Assembly: GCA_028554795.2 (NCBI GenBank)
Contig: CM068842.1
Span: forward strand, 29,155,077-29,219,076
DNA from: Sinohyriopsis cumingii
Taxonomy: Eukaryota > Mollusca > Bivalvia > Unionida > Unionidae
DNA: 64,000 bases
Reading direction: 5' to 3'
Shown: positions 13,801 through 25,500 of the stretch, one piece after another
Layout of the letters: each line of letters begins with the position of its first letter
Numbering within the stretch: the first letter of the stretch is position 1
Position numbers and translations under genes: made by a program
The notes under the pieces: model-generated
What the model was told of the DNA's origin: nothing
The model's input: only the letters and a program-made list of their open reading frames with translations
Databases searched by the model: none

Positions 13801-13942
13801 AGGAGAGGCTGATTTCAAGAGGCACTTTATAAGTGTTATACCGCATTGTAGATTATGCAGCAATCATTTAGATTCAAAGGACCACTTGATACTCAGTTGT
13901 TCTAAAATGAATATTAATGAAGATAGTAAGAGAAGACTTTAA
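10861..13942 (+). pseudogene. LINE ORF2 (endonuclease / reverse transcriptase) relic
   Basis: Starts with 'MNGLNLQIVTVNINGI', the usual opening of an APE-type endonuclease, then stops and shifts repeatedly. Recognisable reverse-transcriptase pieces are 'LREGIITLIYKGKG' near 12310, 'FLFDEEKAFDRIEHDF' near 12580 (motif A) and 'LHADDCTNFSRY' near 12890 (motif C region). A Cys/His-rich piece 'CRLCSNHLDSKDHLILSC' near 13850 lies close to the C-terminus. There are many stops and indels, so it is inactive. Confidence 0.75.
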
Positions 13943-13945
13943 CAT

Positions 13946-16068
13946 CAAATAATATCCACCTTCAAAGCAATTTAGATAATAGTATACCTTAAAGAGGTCA
14001 TTGTGCTTAACTAACAAAATATAACAAATACCTCGTATAATTCACACATTATTTAGAACAACAATTACACATGCAAGGGACAGGGATATGGCCTTGCTGA
14101 CTAAGGAACATATGGTGGTACGACGCCTAAGGTACGTGACTCACATGTGGTAGTACGGGTCGTACCAGATCTCCTCAAAACAAGTAATGAAAAAGTATTT
14201 ACCTGATCTTATCTATTAGTATTCCTTGTTATGAAAACGAAAGAGATGTATCCAAGTGTAGGCTTAAAGAATTTACAGATTTATTTATTGTAATAATGGA
14301 GTTGATTTGTGTTTTAGTGAATGCAACTTGACCTTTGCTTCTTATGTAAGCTTGCTAGCTCTACATGGTTATTATCACTTCCTGACCTTGAGAAGCAAGT
14401 AATAAAAGGGAGCCGATAACTCTTTTTAGATCAGTATGTTACAATATTTAATAACTGCATTGTCATGAAATAGTAAAGTCTACACTGTTGAAACTTCATT
14501 GCTGTATTTTAAGGACATGAAAAGTCAGCATACTTTGTGTAGGTTCAAGTACATTTTCCTTGCACAAAGAAACAGTTTATGTCACCTTCCGTCTGCTTCA
14601 CACAGCACACAGCTTTTCTATCAGTGATCAAAGTTAAATGTCAACGCAAGCAGATGAAAGACATGTAAATGCGTGTTTACATTATTTACACTGTTTGAGT
14701 TGTATCGGAAACAATTTTGCCATGGACGCATCAAAATACAGATAGAAAACTTGGTATATTCCGTTTGTGCGAAAAGACGACAGTTCGTTGAAAGTGATAC
14801 GATATTTTTACAATTGTAAGAGAATATCAATTAGATTTTGCAATAATCTGATTTCAAAAAGTACACGTCTTAATGTTATCTTTGACTATCTAATAAATTT
14901 AAAATGGACGTAATGAATCAATTATGGCTAACTTGCTGTAGTAACAAACCATATGTTCTCAGAGTACGCCGCACAAATCTGACCGTCTTATAAACCGATT
15001 CCTCTTGTATTTTCATAATATGAATTGATCCTTATTAATTGGTATATAGTTTAACATCATTGATAGATGTGATATGTTTCGAAAATGAATATAATGCGAA
15101 CAAGGTATATACGATACAATAGAGTGGATTTAATTAATATTGTTTCTTGATTTTTCTCAATGATTATATGTTATGCATAATTGCATTTTGTAACTGACCT
15201 TAGCCAAAAATCAACTTAATGGTCTACCTGCCTAGTGACACTTATTTTGTAGATAAAATAATACATAGATAATTTTTCGTTTATGTTATAGATTAAAAAG
15301 TTCAGATCATTATTAGATGTAAACATGTTTACTTTAGTTTGAGTTATAGATACAGTCTTGATTCTGAGCTTAGAAGTTTCCAGAAAGGACATTGTGCATT
15401 AAGATGACAAAGTATTTCCAGAAAATGGTAATTACGACTTTGGTGAAATGGACGGGTATATAAAATTGTTTGCTGTAGGATTACACATTTCTGCCTTTAC
15501 ATCCGTTGCGGAAGCTTATTGTTACTTTCAGGTTTTAATTTGGGTGAATGTAATTTTTTGGATTATTAGCTGGAATTACAACGTGCATATTGATACTTCT
15601 TGAACAAAATCATTAACTAGGAATTATACTTAATTCATTCAAGGACATTTTGGATTATATTATTGTGATACACCTTACACATCGTCACATTCTCGGCCAT
15701 CGGCATATGAGTACATTCGATACTACAGGCACATAAACACATTCAATATTGGACATTTTTTGGAACACGCAGTGATTGCAATTAGAACTTCATACATTTG
15801 GACTTGTAATAGAACATGTAAGACTATTAGGGATTTAATTCACAATACTGCAATTCTATTTAAATTTCACTTTTTTTATTCAAGGGAAATTATTTATTTG
15901 TTGAAGTTTACAAAACTTGTTTTTGTCTCTTTTCTGTTGCTTAGTTTAAGACCACAGAGTCGAAACAACTGTTTAAATGTAATCGGCATTATTTTTTTTA
16001 ATTGTTCAGAGTGATCGAATAAAACTGTTGTATGTATCCATTCACTTAGTATATTCATTCAAGGCATA
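13946..16068. other. no recognisable gene; part of a repeated segment
   Basis: AT-rich. The part from about 15600 to 16000 is related to 37470-37810: both share 'ttctgtt.cttagtttaa' followed by a Cys/Gly-poor AT stretch. An 84-codon open frame at 15760-16014 has no recognisable domain. Confidence 0.4.
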
Positions 16069-16376
16069 TATGACCGCGTCCGCCTCGGATGTGGAAGGGC
16101 GTGGGTTCGATCACCGCTCGAGTCATACCAAAGACTTACAACCATGGTACTAACAGCTGCCTCGCTTGGCGCTCAGCATTAAGAGGTTAGTGTTAGGACT
16201 GGTCAGCCTGGTGTCAGGATAATGTGACTGGGTGGGACATCATGCTACACGTCTGCGGCATGATGGCCCATTGCTAGACACCACTATAAACTGTCACATG
16301 GCAGACATCGTAGCGATATAACTGAAAAGTTGTTAAAAGCTACGTTAAAAATTCTAATCACACTCACACACACACA
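16069..16376 (+). mobile_element. tRNA-derived SINE, family 1, second copy
   Basis: Same family as 6409-6734, in the opposite orientation. The tRNA-like head is partly deleted but keeps 'gggttcgatc'. Body and (CA)n tail agree with the first copy ('gctacgttaaaaattctaatcac' region; quoted in part). No clear target-site duplication. Confidence 0.75.
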
Positions 16377-18757
16377 AGACATATGAAACAAATTGCTATT
16401 ATTATCTAACTTCTGATTTTGTACACATTGTAGATGTTGTTCATAAAAATTAAGAAACCATTTGTTTAATCAAACAAATTACAATATTTTGTAGACAACG
16501 GGTTAGCCCTGTCTCAGTCTTATGTTTACATTAATCCATTCAGTCATAAAACTATTAATTAATTAGTTAGTTATGACACGCTAAATAAGTAGCGTTGCTA
16601 TCTCCACTCTGATGATATGAAATCTTTTACTTGTGTGATACCACGCCGGACACGACACCTTTTCCATTGAATCTTAGTCACCCAGATAATTGTGTGTGAA
16701 ATGCATGCTGTCTAAATACTGTTATCGAATAAACGGTGATCCTCTGGACTAAAATAAATTTGTAAGTGCATATCAATTTGTCTGTCTATCTAAATCGTCA
16801 TTTACATGGCACTTCAGTATTTTTTCTTTTATCGGCAGATATAGGGTTTAGCTGTATTTCAAAGATAACTTATCACTATCATACATGTTATGAATGTCAA
16901 GATTTTAATTACTTATGATCAAAAAGAAAATACAAATATAAATCATCTAATTCATTATTTTTCATTTCTTAAACTTTATTTCGAGTTTTATAAAAAAAAA
17001 TTCGTGCAATTTCTATAACGCTATGAATAAGACTCAGCAATATACTTAGATGTATTATTAGCTGTATGGTTCAGTTAAAACTTCAAACGATAGTAAGGTC
17101 CCCATCTAATGAGAGATAAAAATGTTTGATGGAATCTGTAATTATGAAACTTCATTCTTTCCTACGTTGACGACGCTAAACTTCAGTATGTATTCGTTAA
17201 AAGTCAATCTGAAATATCAAACAAGCTCTTAATAGTGTTTGTAATGAAATAACTGTGATGAAATTTTATCGGTCAGGCAGGCCAGGTTTCTCTCGTGCTG
17301 AATTATTACAATGATTTCTAAGCTCCGTGATTGGTTTTATTTTGTTCAAAGTATGACGGCAAGGTTAGAACGCACTGTTATTTTAAATAAATTTCATGAA
17401 TTAATTTTTAAACATTCATAACTTAGAGAAATCTCAATAATTAAATATATACACGCATTGCTTTCTGAATATGACATATGTCGAATATCCGATGTCTAAT
17501 TATTTGCACAGTCCCCATATTGTTCCTCAGTCGCATCGCTGGCTGCTGTGCTCTCATGTATTCTGATACATATTCTTGAATAAAAGATTATTTAAAAGAA
17601 ATGCCCAAAACTTACAAAAGTGGGAACTATATCATGAAATTAATTTATAGCACTGAATAGTTAAGTCCTCAAATATCATTCATTTTCTCTTAAGTGTGAA
17701 CACACTCCACTGAGTCACTAAATTTGACAAAAATGTACGGATTTGAACAGTTTTGCTGTTTGTTTTTTTTAAATTTCGCGAATCTAATGATGATCATGTA
17801 TATAATTTCCCTGAAAAATGTACTCGCGATTTTTTTATTTCGCTGATGTGATTCTATTGCGTGTTCTGATCATGTAAACTGAACGCAGATAAAAGTACAT
17901 CTCGAGTCGAAATAGGGTGAACTGTCAATGTCTAACATTGTCAAAATATCGAAGCACAGGCATGCAATAACATCCATTCAGCATCACTGCGGCTATAGCG
18001 TTGGAGCACATAGTGAAATGGGTTCAATTGCATGTCAATATTGTGACTCTGTCAGGCACTAATTGTTTGCATCATTTCATAGCTGACTGTAGGTTTTCAT
18101 CAGTTGCTGCTGTTGCTAATGGACTCTTCAATCAAGAACTAATCTCAATCGGTCATCTAACATCAACTGTTTTGTTTTTGCTTGTTTTGCCTACCCTTTT
18201 GATGAATTCTTGACCATAACGTGCATTTTCAAAGGACACACCGTGGTAGCCGAGCAGCGATGGCATGGGAGAGTATCGAAATTGCGAGCCTTTGATTGCG
18301 TTTCTAGTGGTATATACATTAAAATATATAGTGGTGCTTGGCCTCTAGTTTTTTTTTTTGGGGGGGGGGCGGGGGGGGGCTATAAATGAAAACACTTTTC
18401 AGTAAGTTAAATAGATTATAGAAAACTAAAATCTGACAAAATTAGGCATCATACGAAGGTACGTTGATGTGTGATAAGAAGTGATTAACTTTTGGTTCAC
18501 CTCGTGCTTTTAAAAATATTTGCTGAGTCAGCAGTACCAGAGCGTTCACTACCTTTCTCCCCGTATTATCCTCTCTTGCTAAGGTGGCAGGGTCCAGTTT
18601 CGTAAATTGGCCCCTGACAAATTTCTTAACTTAAGGCTATGGTGTGACTTTTTCAGCTATTATTGTTTACTATTTATAGATATGGATATATTTGTGAATT
18701 ATGTGTTTCGTGCTTGTGTTGTTCTTGAAATTGATGTCAGGCATGTACACCTTCCAT
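16377..18757. other. no recognisable gene
   Basis: AT-rich intergenic DNA with no convincing frame or repeat unit. Around 18238-18310 a weak tRNA-like stretch ('gtggtagccgagcag') may be another decayed SINE head. A G-rich run lies at 18350-18380. Confidence 0.35.
18350..18380 (+). repeat. T-run followed by G-run
   Basis: A run of T then two G runs of 9-10 separated by a single C. It could fold as a G-quadruplex; no gene context. Confidence 0.6.
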
Positions 18758-19017
18758 TGTTGTTGTTGTTGTTGTTGTTGTAGGGTTTAACGCCATTTTT
18801 CAGCACACGATAGGCTATACATGGCGGCCAGTATTAATGGTGGAGGAAGAACCCGGGAAATCCCCGGAAAGAACCACCGACCCTCGAGAAGCTACTGGCA
18901 AGCTTTCTCACATACCCACATTGGCCGAATCCGAGACTCGAACCTACGTAGACAGAGGTGAGATGGCAGTGATCCGTAACGGAGAGCCCTTTAGACCACT
19001 CGGCCACTCGGGGCCCA
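18758..19017 (-). mobile_element. SINE, family 2, with target-site duplication
   Basis: Read on minus: tRNA-like head ('gagtggccgagtggtctaaa', B-box 'ggttcgagtc'), then a conserved core containing 'atggcggccagtat' on the plus strand near 18820, and a (CAA)n tail (plus strand GTT repeats). A perfect 12-bp target-site duplication 'tacaccttccat' lies at 18746-18757 and 19018-19029. Other copies are at 50283-50527, 61336-61587 and a fragment near 38195. The conserved core recalls the core domains of molluscan SINEs. Confidence 0.9.
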
Positions 19018-19029
19018 TACACCTTCCAT

Positions 19030-20016
19030 AGTTGCTCTGCAGTATGTTGATAGTGAAATACCAATAGTCTGCTAGGAAGAAGAGCTAGCCTCCCATAGCA
19101 GTAGATATGTGGGTTCAAGGCAAGTAGAGTATCTCAAAAACGGCTTGGATGACAACTATTCTGAATTGCATCAAACTATTTAGTAGACAATGTTTTTCAA
19201 AATTGTCATCCAGGGAGAGAGCTTGCGTTTGCACTGTGAGCACCACATGTTGTCAAAAATGGCCTTTGGATGTGAAAAATGCATGTATAAAATAGGGGTT
19301 GGGGTGCATAAACTTCTTCTACTATGAACTGCCATTGACTTCTCTGGTCAAGTGAATACTATTCTTATGCTTTGTTTTAATATAGGTATCTAAAAATATG
19401 GACCTTTTTGACCTCACTCGTGTATTTGATTTTTTATGATTTTTTATACTAGGTCGCTGATTGCGGTATTAAATTTGTACATAAAAACTGGTTCCTGTCC
19501 GCTAAACAAATTAATAAATCGCGGGTTCACTTTTATTGCATCATTTTTGTGTACTAAAACATGTCAACTGCGGTCTTCACGACGAGGACACCAAAAACAA
19601 AAATGATTGTTACGATAAACCTAATCGTCATGGTTATTCTTTCTATTATATTCACTACTGTTCTATGCATGTATTTATATACAGTGTGCTTCTTATTCTA
19701 GCATCATTGTCATCTTAGTCGGCGTCATCAACATTATTAACGTCGTCATCTACTGGATTACTCATACTCTACTGCGTTTCATCACTGTCAAGACAAAATC
19801 GTGCATGACGTAGATAACATGCTTTCTAAGTTGCACTGCAAAAATTTGCAATGTGGCTTTTTATTCTTGACTTCTTACGTGTATGACAATTAAAACACTT
19901 GTTTAATCTACGGAGACAGGAAACAACCAATATTTAGTCCCGTGCTCCAATCTCTGCCTCACTTCTTTAATCCTTTCTGATCGTCGGATTATCACGGTTA
20001 TAACGGGTGTCTCTGC
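19030..20016. other. no recognisable gene; left flank of the Polinton
   Basis: AT-rich DNA up to the left TIR. The five bases 'tctgc' at 20012-20016 recur just outside the right TIR (36309-36313) and may be part of the target-site duplication. Confidence 0.4.
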
Positions 20017-20293
20017 AGCAGCAGAGGGGGCGAATCGGACATTTGTTCCAAACGTCATTTGGTTTAATTGATACTTTCTGCATTTAGAGATTAAGCCTCG
20101 TCGCCGCGTGGTAAAAAAAAGTGACGACAACCACGTTGTCGTCGTCGTCATGGGGGGGGGGGGGGAATCACACAATTGTTACGTCGACGCACTGGTTTAA
20201 TTAATCGCTGCGCGCGTCGATCTTAGTGTCGTCAGCGTCCGGTAAACACAGCGACGACCGCGTTGATGTCATTGCCCCCTCTGCTGCTACACA
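20017..20293 (+). repeat. left terminal inverted repeat
   Basis: 277 bp, inverted match to 36034-36308. By eye the two differ only by one substitution (G at 20045, A in the right copy read in the same sense) and by the length of one G-run (14 here at 20152-20165, 12 C at the right). The 14-mer GCAGCAGAGGGGGC begins the repeat at 20018, and its reverse complement closes it at the inner edge (about 20274-20287), so the TIR is itself bounded by inverted repeats. A perfect 9-bp hairpin 'gacgacaac-cac-gttgtcgtc' lies at 20123-20143. Confidence 0.95.
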
Positions 20294-20320
20294 CAGTTAA
20301 CGATGGGAATCTTTTACAAT

Positions 20321-20983
20321 TCAACCGAATATTTGATCAAGTCCGATACGATATTGTGCCCGAGGATCGTGTAAATTTATCGTTACAAATCCATGTGGGG
20401 TCGACTGAGCATGACTAAAAAAGTTTCGAAAAACATTAAAGTCCATGTCACCGCCACACCAAGTTTGCCAGATATTTCGTAGCGTGTGTGTATCAACGCC
20501 GTTAAACACAGCAAGTACGTTGCAGTTATCTCTGATTACTTTTGGAATTTGTGTGTATCGTTGAGTGACATATATCGCATCCGTGTTTTTATGCCTGCCT
20601 CGCGAAAATATCCTAGCAGGGTTTTTTTGATTGTCTAACATTACATCATCGTACACTACTAAATTGTTAACGCCGCCATCAATATCATCGATGCTTGGTG
20701 CTTCATCGATATCTGTAATAAACTCAACGACGTTGTTTTCGGTGATCTCTGATGCATTCTCGTTGAAATCCTTGAACACCTCGTAGCATCGTTGATCATC
20801 TACGCTAGGAGCAACCAAATACAACTTGTCCCATTTCATCCATCTCATTATTAAATTAAGTAACAATTGCGTCTTACCGGATCCAGATGGTCCAATGATA
20901 ATCATCCGGATCGAGTTGGGGAGCGCTGCATGATGCTTAACTGGTTCTCTTGTTTTAGTCGCTGAAAAATCAATTACATTCAT
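20321..20983 (-). CDS. DNA packaging ATPase (A32/FtsK-HerA-like)
   Basis: 220 aa, intact. It would pump genomes into capsids in the virion-forming stage. Walker A GPSGSGKT is at residues 31-38, Walker B 'NLVVYDD' at 107-113, and a downstream 'RHKNTDAIYVTQ' (130-141) supplies the polar sensor residue (Gln). Length fits Polinton and adintovirus ATPases. The gene starts 18 bp from the divergent zinc-ribbon/PLA2 start (21002); the gap holds 'atatataaat', a TATA-like element that could serve either side. The 3' end lies 27 bp from the left TIR. No breaks seen. Confidence 0.92.
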   Translation of the reverse strand: MNVIDFSATKTREPVKHHAALPNSIRMIIIGPSGSGKTQLLLNLIMRWMKWDKLYLVAPSVDDQRCYEVFKDFNENASEITENNVVEFITDIDEAPSIDDIDGGVNNLVVYDDVMLDNQKNPARIFSRGRHKNTDAIYVTQRYTQIPKVIRDNCNVLAVFNGVDTHTLRNIWQTWCGGDMDFNVFRNFFSHAQSTPHGFVTINLHDPRAQYRIGLDQIFG

Positions 20984-21001
20984 AATCGCTATATATAAAT
21001 T
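20984..21001. promoter_or_regulatory. short divergent promoter candidate
   Basis: Only 18 bp separate the start codons of the ATPase (-) and the zinc-ribbon gene (+). The gap is almost entirely 'atatataaat'-type sequence, so a shared TATA element is plausible. Real transcription starts may lie inside the neighbouring gene. Confidence 0.35.
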
Positions 21002-21542
21002 ATGGATCTATATTGTGTAAAGTGTAAAGCGCGTACTTCAACGACCGATCAAACAACAATTACCACAAAAAATAACAGATCGGCGCTTACTGGTAAGTGT
21101 GCGACATGTGGTACAAAGAAATTTAGATTTATTTCTGCTAGACCCGGGGGTGTTTTAAAAAAAAAAGCGAGGAGGTGATATTGCAGCCAAGTTATCAAAA
21201 CTCCCCGGAACACCATGGGGAAAGTATCCAGGAGAAAAGCACCTCCCAGGATATAGCTACTGTGGCCCCGGAACACGATTAGATATCAGACTCAATGATC
21301 AAAATCAGCCGCGACCCGGTGAGTATCCAATAAACGCTATCGACGAAGCATGTCGGATACATGATATAGCTTATCGTAGCGGTGATCTGCAACAGCGTCA
21401 TATCGCGGATGTAAAATTAATTCACGCGTTAAATGCCATTCCTGATAAATCCCTCAAAGAAAAGTTGGCTTCATGGTTGGTAAAATCGGCTATGAAAGGT
21501 AAATTAATGATTGGAAGCGGAGCTTCTCGCGCTGGTAATTGA
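21002..21542 (+). pseudogene. zinc-ribbon + phospholipase A2 protein, one frame break
   Basis: The first part (58 codons to 21178) is a DUF5679-type zinc ribbon with Cys at residues 5, 8, 33 and 36. The second part is a parvovirus VP1u-like phospholipase A2: calcium loop 'YCGPGT' at 21258-21275 and catalytic His-Asp in 'CRIHDIAY' (codons 21360-21365). In parvoviruses such a domain opens the endosomal membrane during entry. The two parts are in different frames. The change falls in the A10 run at 21157-21166, so the gene as written stops at 21176. The downstream part ends at 21542, overlapping the region upstream of the integrase start. Family assignments rest on motifs; the entry role is inferred from parvoviruses. 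Confidence 0.8.
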
Positions 21543-21567
21543 AAACGCTAGCGTTTATAATAACAAC

Positions 21568-22512
21568 ATGGAATCCATCTATTATTCTCCGAGAGGATAC
21601 TGGAAAGGAAAGGCCGCAATTGATAAACTCGCAAGCGCTGCAAAAGTAACAAAGGCCACTGCGGCTAATTGGTTATCCAAACAGGCTATATGGCAAATCT
21701 ATCTACCGCCACCTAAACAAATCAACTTCTCGCGCTTTGATGTTACCGTACCCAATGAAGTTCATCAAGCTGACATATTATTTCTGCCGCATGACAACGG
21801 TTACAAATACGCGCTAACTGTAGTTGATGTTGCGAGTCGATACAAACAAGCGGAGCCCTTGAAAACAAAGTCAGAAACTGAAGTAGCCGGTGCGTTTGAG
21901 CGGATTTATCGAAGAGGTCCTCTGCGCTGGCCAAATCTATTACAAGTTGATCCTGGCAATGAATTTCGCGGTGCTGTTTTATCAGCGTTGAAACATCATA
22001 ACGTCGCGGTACGACGAGGTCATACTGCGCTACATCGTGATCAGGCAATTGTTGAACGATTCAATCGGACTCTTGCTGAACGGTTATTTGGATATCAATA
22101 CGCAAAAGAATTCATCCAAGAAAAACGATCTCGTGAATGGGTCAAAAGATTACCAGGTGTAATTGCAGCGTTAAATAACGAGATTACCCGAGCAATTAAC
22201 ATGAAGCCCAGCGACGCAATAAAAAAAAAGTATATACCCGGAAGATCAAAAATAGATAGCGTTTTCAAGCCGATTCTCGGCAATGTCACTGTTAGATATT
22301 TATATGAACCAGGAGAACTTGAAGGCGGCAGAGCAAGAGCTACTGATCCTATTTGGAGTGTTACCACGCATAACATATCAACGATAACACGATCAACTGG
22401 TAGACCACCGATCTATAGATTGGATTCAACTGCTCCTCAGCGCGGATTTACTCGCGAGCAACTACAAGTGATACCTGATGATACTCAATTACCCCCACGT
22501 GGCCTTAACTAG
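21568..22512 (+). CDS. rve (retroviral-type) integrase of the Polinton
   Basis: 314 aa from the ATG at 21568; an in-frame TTG at 21511 would add 19 residues, but the family normally opens at this 'MESIYYSPRGYWKG'. An N-terminal HTH-like segment (with 'AAIDKLA...TAANWLSKQA') is followed by the catalytic core: Asp in 'HQADILFL', Asp in 'LQVDPGNEF' and Glu in 'IVERFNRT', giving the DDE triad. A C-terminal beta-rich segment (from about 'VTVRYLYEPGEL') resembles the SH3/chromo-like tails of these integrases. It would insert the element and generate short target-site duplications. The 3' end overlaps the convergent polymerase-helicase gene by 8 bp. Intact. Confidence 0.94.
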   Translation: MESIYYSPRGYWKGKAAIDKLASAAKVTKATAANWLSKQAIWQIYLPPPKQINFSRFDVTVPNEVHQADILFLPHDNGYKYALTVVDVASRYKQAEPLKTKSETEVAGAFERIYRRGPLRWPNLLQVDPGNEFRGAVLSALKHHNVAVRRGHTALHRDQAIVERFNRTLAERLFGYQYAKEFIQEKRSREWVKRLPGVIAALNNEITRAINMKPSDAIKKKYIPGRSKIDSVFKPILGNVTVRYLYEPGELEGGRARATDPIWSVTTHNISTITRSTGRPPIYRLDSTAPQRGFTREQLQVIPDDTQLPPRGLN

Positions 22513-25500
22513 CGCCGTTGCGTCTATTGCACTCAAGACAAGTTAACCTCACATTACCACGGATATGACCGAAACTGTTATCGATCCTATCCACGGTAAA
22601 TTGGCGAGCGTCTTTATCCGAATAACGCCAACGCATTATACAATTGCAACTCGCACAGTGATTATTTTGTTGTTGTCGTAGCGCAATTATTAATTCGGCA
22701 TCAATATCAAAACGCCGCTGTTTTTTTTTATCATGTTGGCGGTAACCCGAGAGTTTTCTATCAATGACGCTAGCATCAATAATGTCATCGTTGTCACTGG
22801 CTTCGTCAATAACAATTCTTCGAAGCTGATTCATCCTCCGTACTCTGGACACTGCGAGATAGACTAAATTCGACCATTCGATGCGATTATCAACTATCCA
22901 AACAATTGTATCCGTGATAGTCAATCCCTGCGAGGAATGTATTGTTGTTGCGTATCCTAGCGTCCATGGCGATTTATCAGCACGCAGCGCGTCTTCGACA
23001 ACGCTGATATCAACGAATACAATATCATTCAGCACCAGTATTTGTTTTTCTGTCCCTGACTTTGTCAGGCCTGGAATTTCAACTTCAATGTTTTGTCGTC
23101 GTGTATCCGCGGGCCTATAACACAACGGCACTGGACGCGTTAGAAACTTTTCCTTATGCAACGCAAACAACTTCCGCTGAAGTGTGTCTCTGACTATCTT
23201 TCTACTCGCTACAATCAAATCATTTGGTCGCCATGCTTCCCAAAATTCATTTAACGGAGTTTCCGGAATCACCTCACGGATTATTTCACACTGGATTTTA
23301 TCCGGCTGTAATCTAATTAATTTCTTAACCTCGCGCAGGTGTTCATCAAGTGCTCGGTAATCAGTATCGGTTTCTTCATAATAATCCACGAACCCGCTCA
23401 ACCAATCATGTGGGCGTTCGCCGACAAATGGTGGTGGTTGGCCATGATCTCCACACATTATCACCGCGCAGTTTTTTGTCAACAGCCAATCAAGAAACAT
23501 TTGTAGCGTATCTAACGAAACAGTATCTATCTCATCCCAAATAATAACCTCAGGAATGAACTAATCGCCCATTCGATCAGGGGTCCATTTATCGCCGCTG
23601 TATCGAAAAAAGCTGTGATAAGTGCAAGAATCAACGTTTCGTTGTTTTATTTCTCTTGCAAGTCTATGGGTCGGTGTCAGCACGATTATAGTTGCCCGCG
23701 TTCGAAATAATTCAATTGCCCGAGTCGTCTTTCCTGACCCACCACAGCCGCTTAAATAAACTGTTTTGTATCTACAAATTGGATCAGAACACGGTGGTGC
23801 ATTAGACCACTCTGACAATTTGTCACCGCGTAAGTAGTTGTTCTCAACGGTGACATCTGCTGATGGTGAATAATTGCGTAGTATTTCATTTTTAATTCTC
23901 CATGTGCCCCAACTCTCGTCCGGATTAGTAAGCGCGGCTACGTTGCTTTCATATTTTGCGTCTATGTACATTGAATCAATCGCAACTCTAACTGCGGTGT
24001 CAGGAAATCTATTTAACATTGAAAATAAATTGATACAAGCATAACCCAACATAGACGCCCTCAAATGCGGATACGCGGGGCTGTCTCCATCGGCGTAAGT
24101 AACAACTGTACCCGACTTTGTTCCATTGGACAGCAGAGCTGTTTTGCAATTTACGTATCGATTTTTCGCCACTGCATCAGCGATTACAAAGTCGTATTCG
24201 GCGTCATCAATAATCAGCCGTGAGCAATATCGTTTGTAGTCGCAGTGTTTTCCTCCTTGAGTAAATTTACCAATTATTCTTCTACCGAGATCTTTTGCCT
24301 CGCTGTTTCGCTGATTAAATACCCGTTTGGACCATTCGATGATATATTCTTCGTCGGCATCAATCTGTGCTCTGGATTCGTCAATTATACTATCAAGACG
24401 TTCCGGTTCTGGTAACCACACGTTGGTTTGTTTCCGATATGATATTATCGCGTCACTGACAATCAACGATACAAGCATGCTACAATCAATCATAAACCGT
24501 AGCAGCGCTATTGGAAGCCATCTCTTTTCAGCCATGTGTCTACCGATCCAAATATAACAACAGCGATGAAGTCCTGCTGCGAATTCAAATGATACCACAC
24601 GAGCGAATCCGGTTAAATCGAAATCAGGCAGCGGCCCATTAATTGCAACACGGGTCATTTCATGTCCAGGGTGTCCAAATCGTTTAAAGTACTCAGCGGC
24701 TGATCCATAACCAAGAAAACTAGCTGGATAACAAGCAACCATGTCGACGGAAATAACTCTTTCACGGTCGTATTTTGTGTTCCATAATCCGCCGTGATAG
24801 TATTCCAAACAACTAGATTGTATATCCGGGAGGAATTCTTTGCGTGTTGGTCTCCATGCATTTTTCTTTGCTGCAAAATGAGCTGCAACCGATGGAATTG
24901 TAAAACAATTTGTTAGTAACTGTTCATCATGCTCACCAAATTCCATGGCGGTTTTTTTCATCTTCTTGTGAAACGCTTCAGTGCGGTATAATTCGCCATT
25001 TGGTCGCACAAACTGATCAAAGGAATCCGTATCGTTTTCAGCGCTGCGAAGTAACCACACCGACACTGGGTCGTTTTTACTTAAATGCGCAATAGCGTCG
25101 AATAGTTTCCCCTCATTGAGGAAACCATCCCGGGAGAATTCTTCAGGCATATACTTTACGGTTCGTTCCCGCGGAAATATTGTGACCGCGGACGTCCACG
25201 CGTGTTCGTTATGATCAATAATTTTAATTGGGGTTCCTTTTGATTTATATTTTGATTCGTATAATACTTGTCCGGTTATCGTTGTAACGGTTATTGGAAA
25301 TCTCAGCGACGTTTCCAATCTAGCTATGTCACTGATGGTTGTTCCACGCTCGCGTACTGTCAGTTCCCATTGGTTGATTTTACTACGCCGTAGATCAGTC
25401 AGTTTGTTTCCTCGACATGCATTTGTAAAATGCTCTGTTATTCGTTCTGCTACACAATTGAGTGGCTTCGCCACTGACGACGTTGACTGTTTCATCGGCG

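Larger units (their letters stand above)
7280..13945 (+). mobile_element. L1/Tx1-like LINE, copy 1, interrupted
   Basis: Non-LTR retrotransposon with a 5' region (7280-7807), an insertion of another LINE (7808-9120), a gag-like ORF1 region (about 9319-10730) and an endonuclease/reverse transcriptase ORF2 region (about 10861-13942). The 5' region and ORF1 match, in reverse, the copy at 61.2-64.0 kb. Comparison with that copy shows where the inner LINE went in, because the second copy reads straight through. All frames are broken, so the copy is dead. Clade assignment rests on the reverse-transcriptase wording and the CCHC knuckle in ORF1. Confidence 0.75.

Noticed and set aside
19903-20175. 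Open frame of 90 codons in the left TIR and its counterpart at 36135-36332
   Set aside because: Both are the same TIR sequence. The product is low complexity (Thr/Pro run from the G-run) and the frame ends outside the element differ.
21157-21166. Programmed ribosomal frameshifting at the A-runs as the default reading
   Set aside because: The A-runs recur in unrelated genes without a common slippery heptamer or downstream structure that I can see, and all imply the same length excess. Assembly error or slippage mutation is simpler. Kept only as an alternative in the findings.
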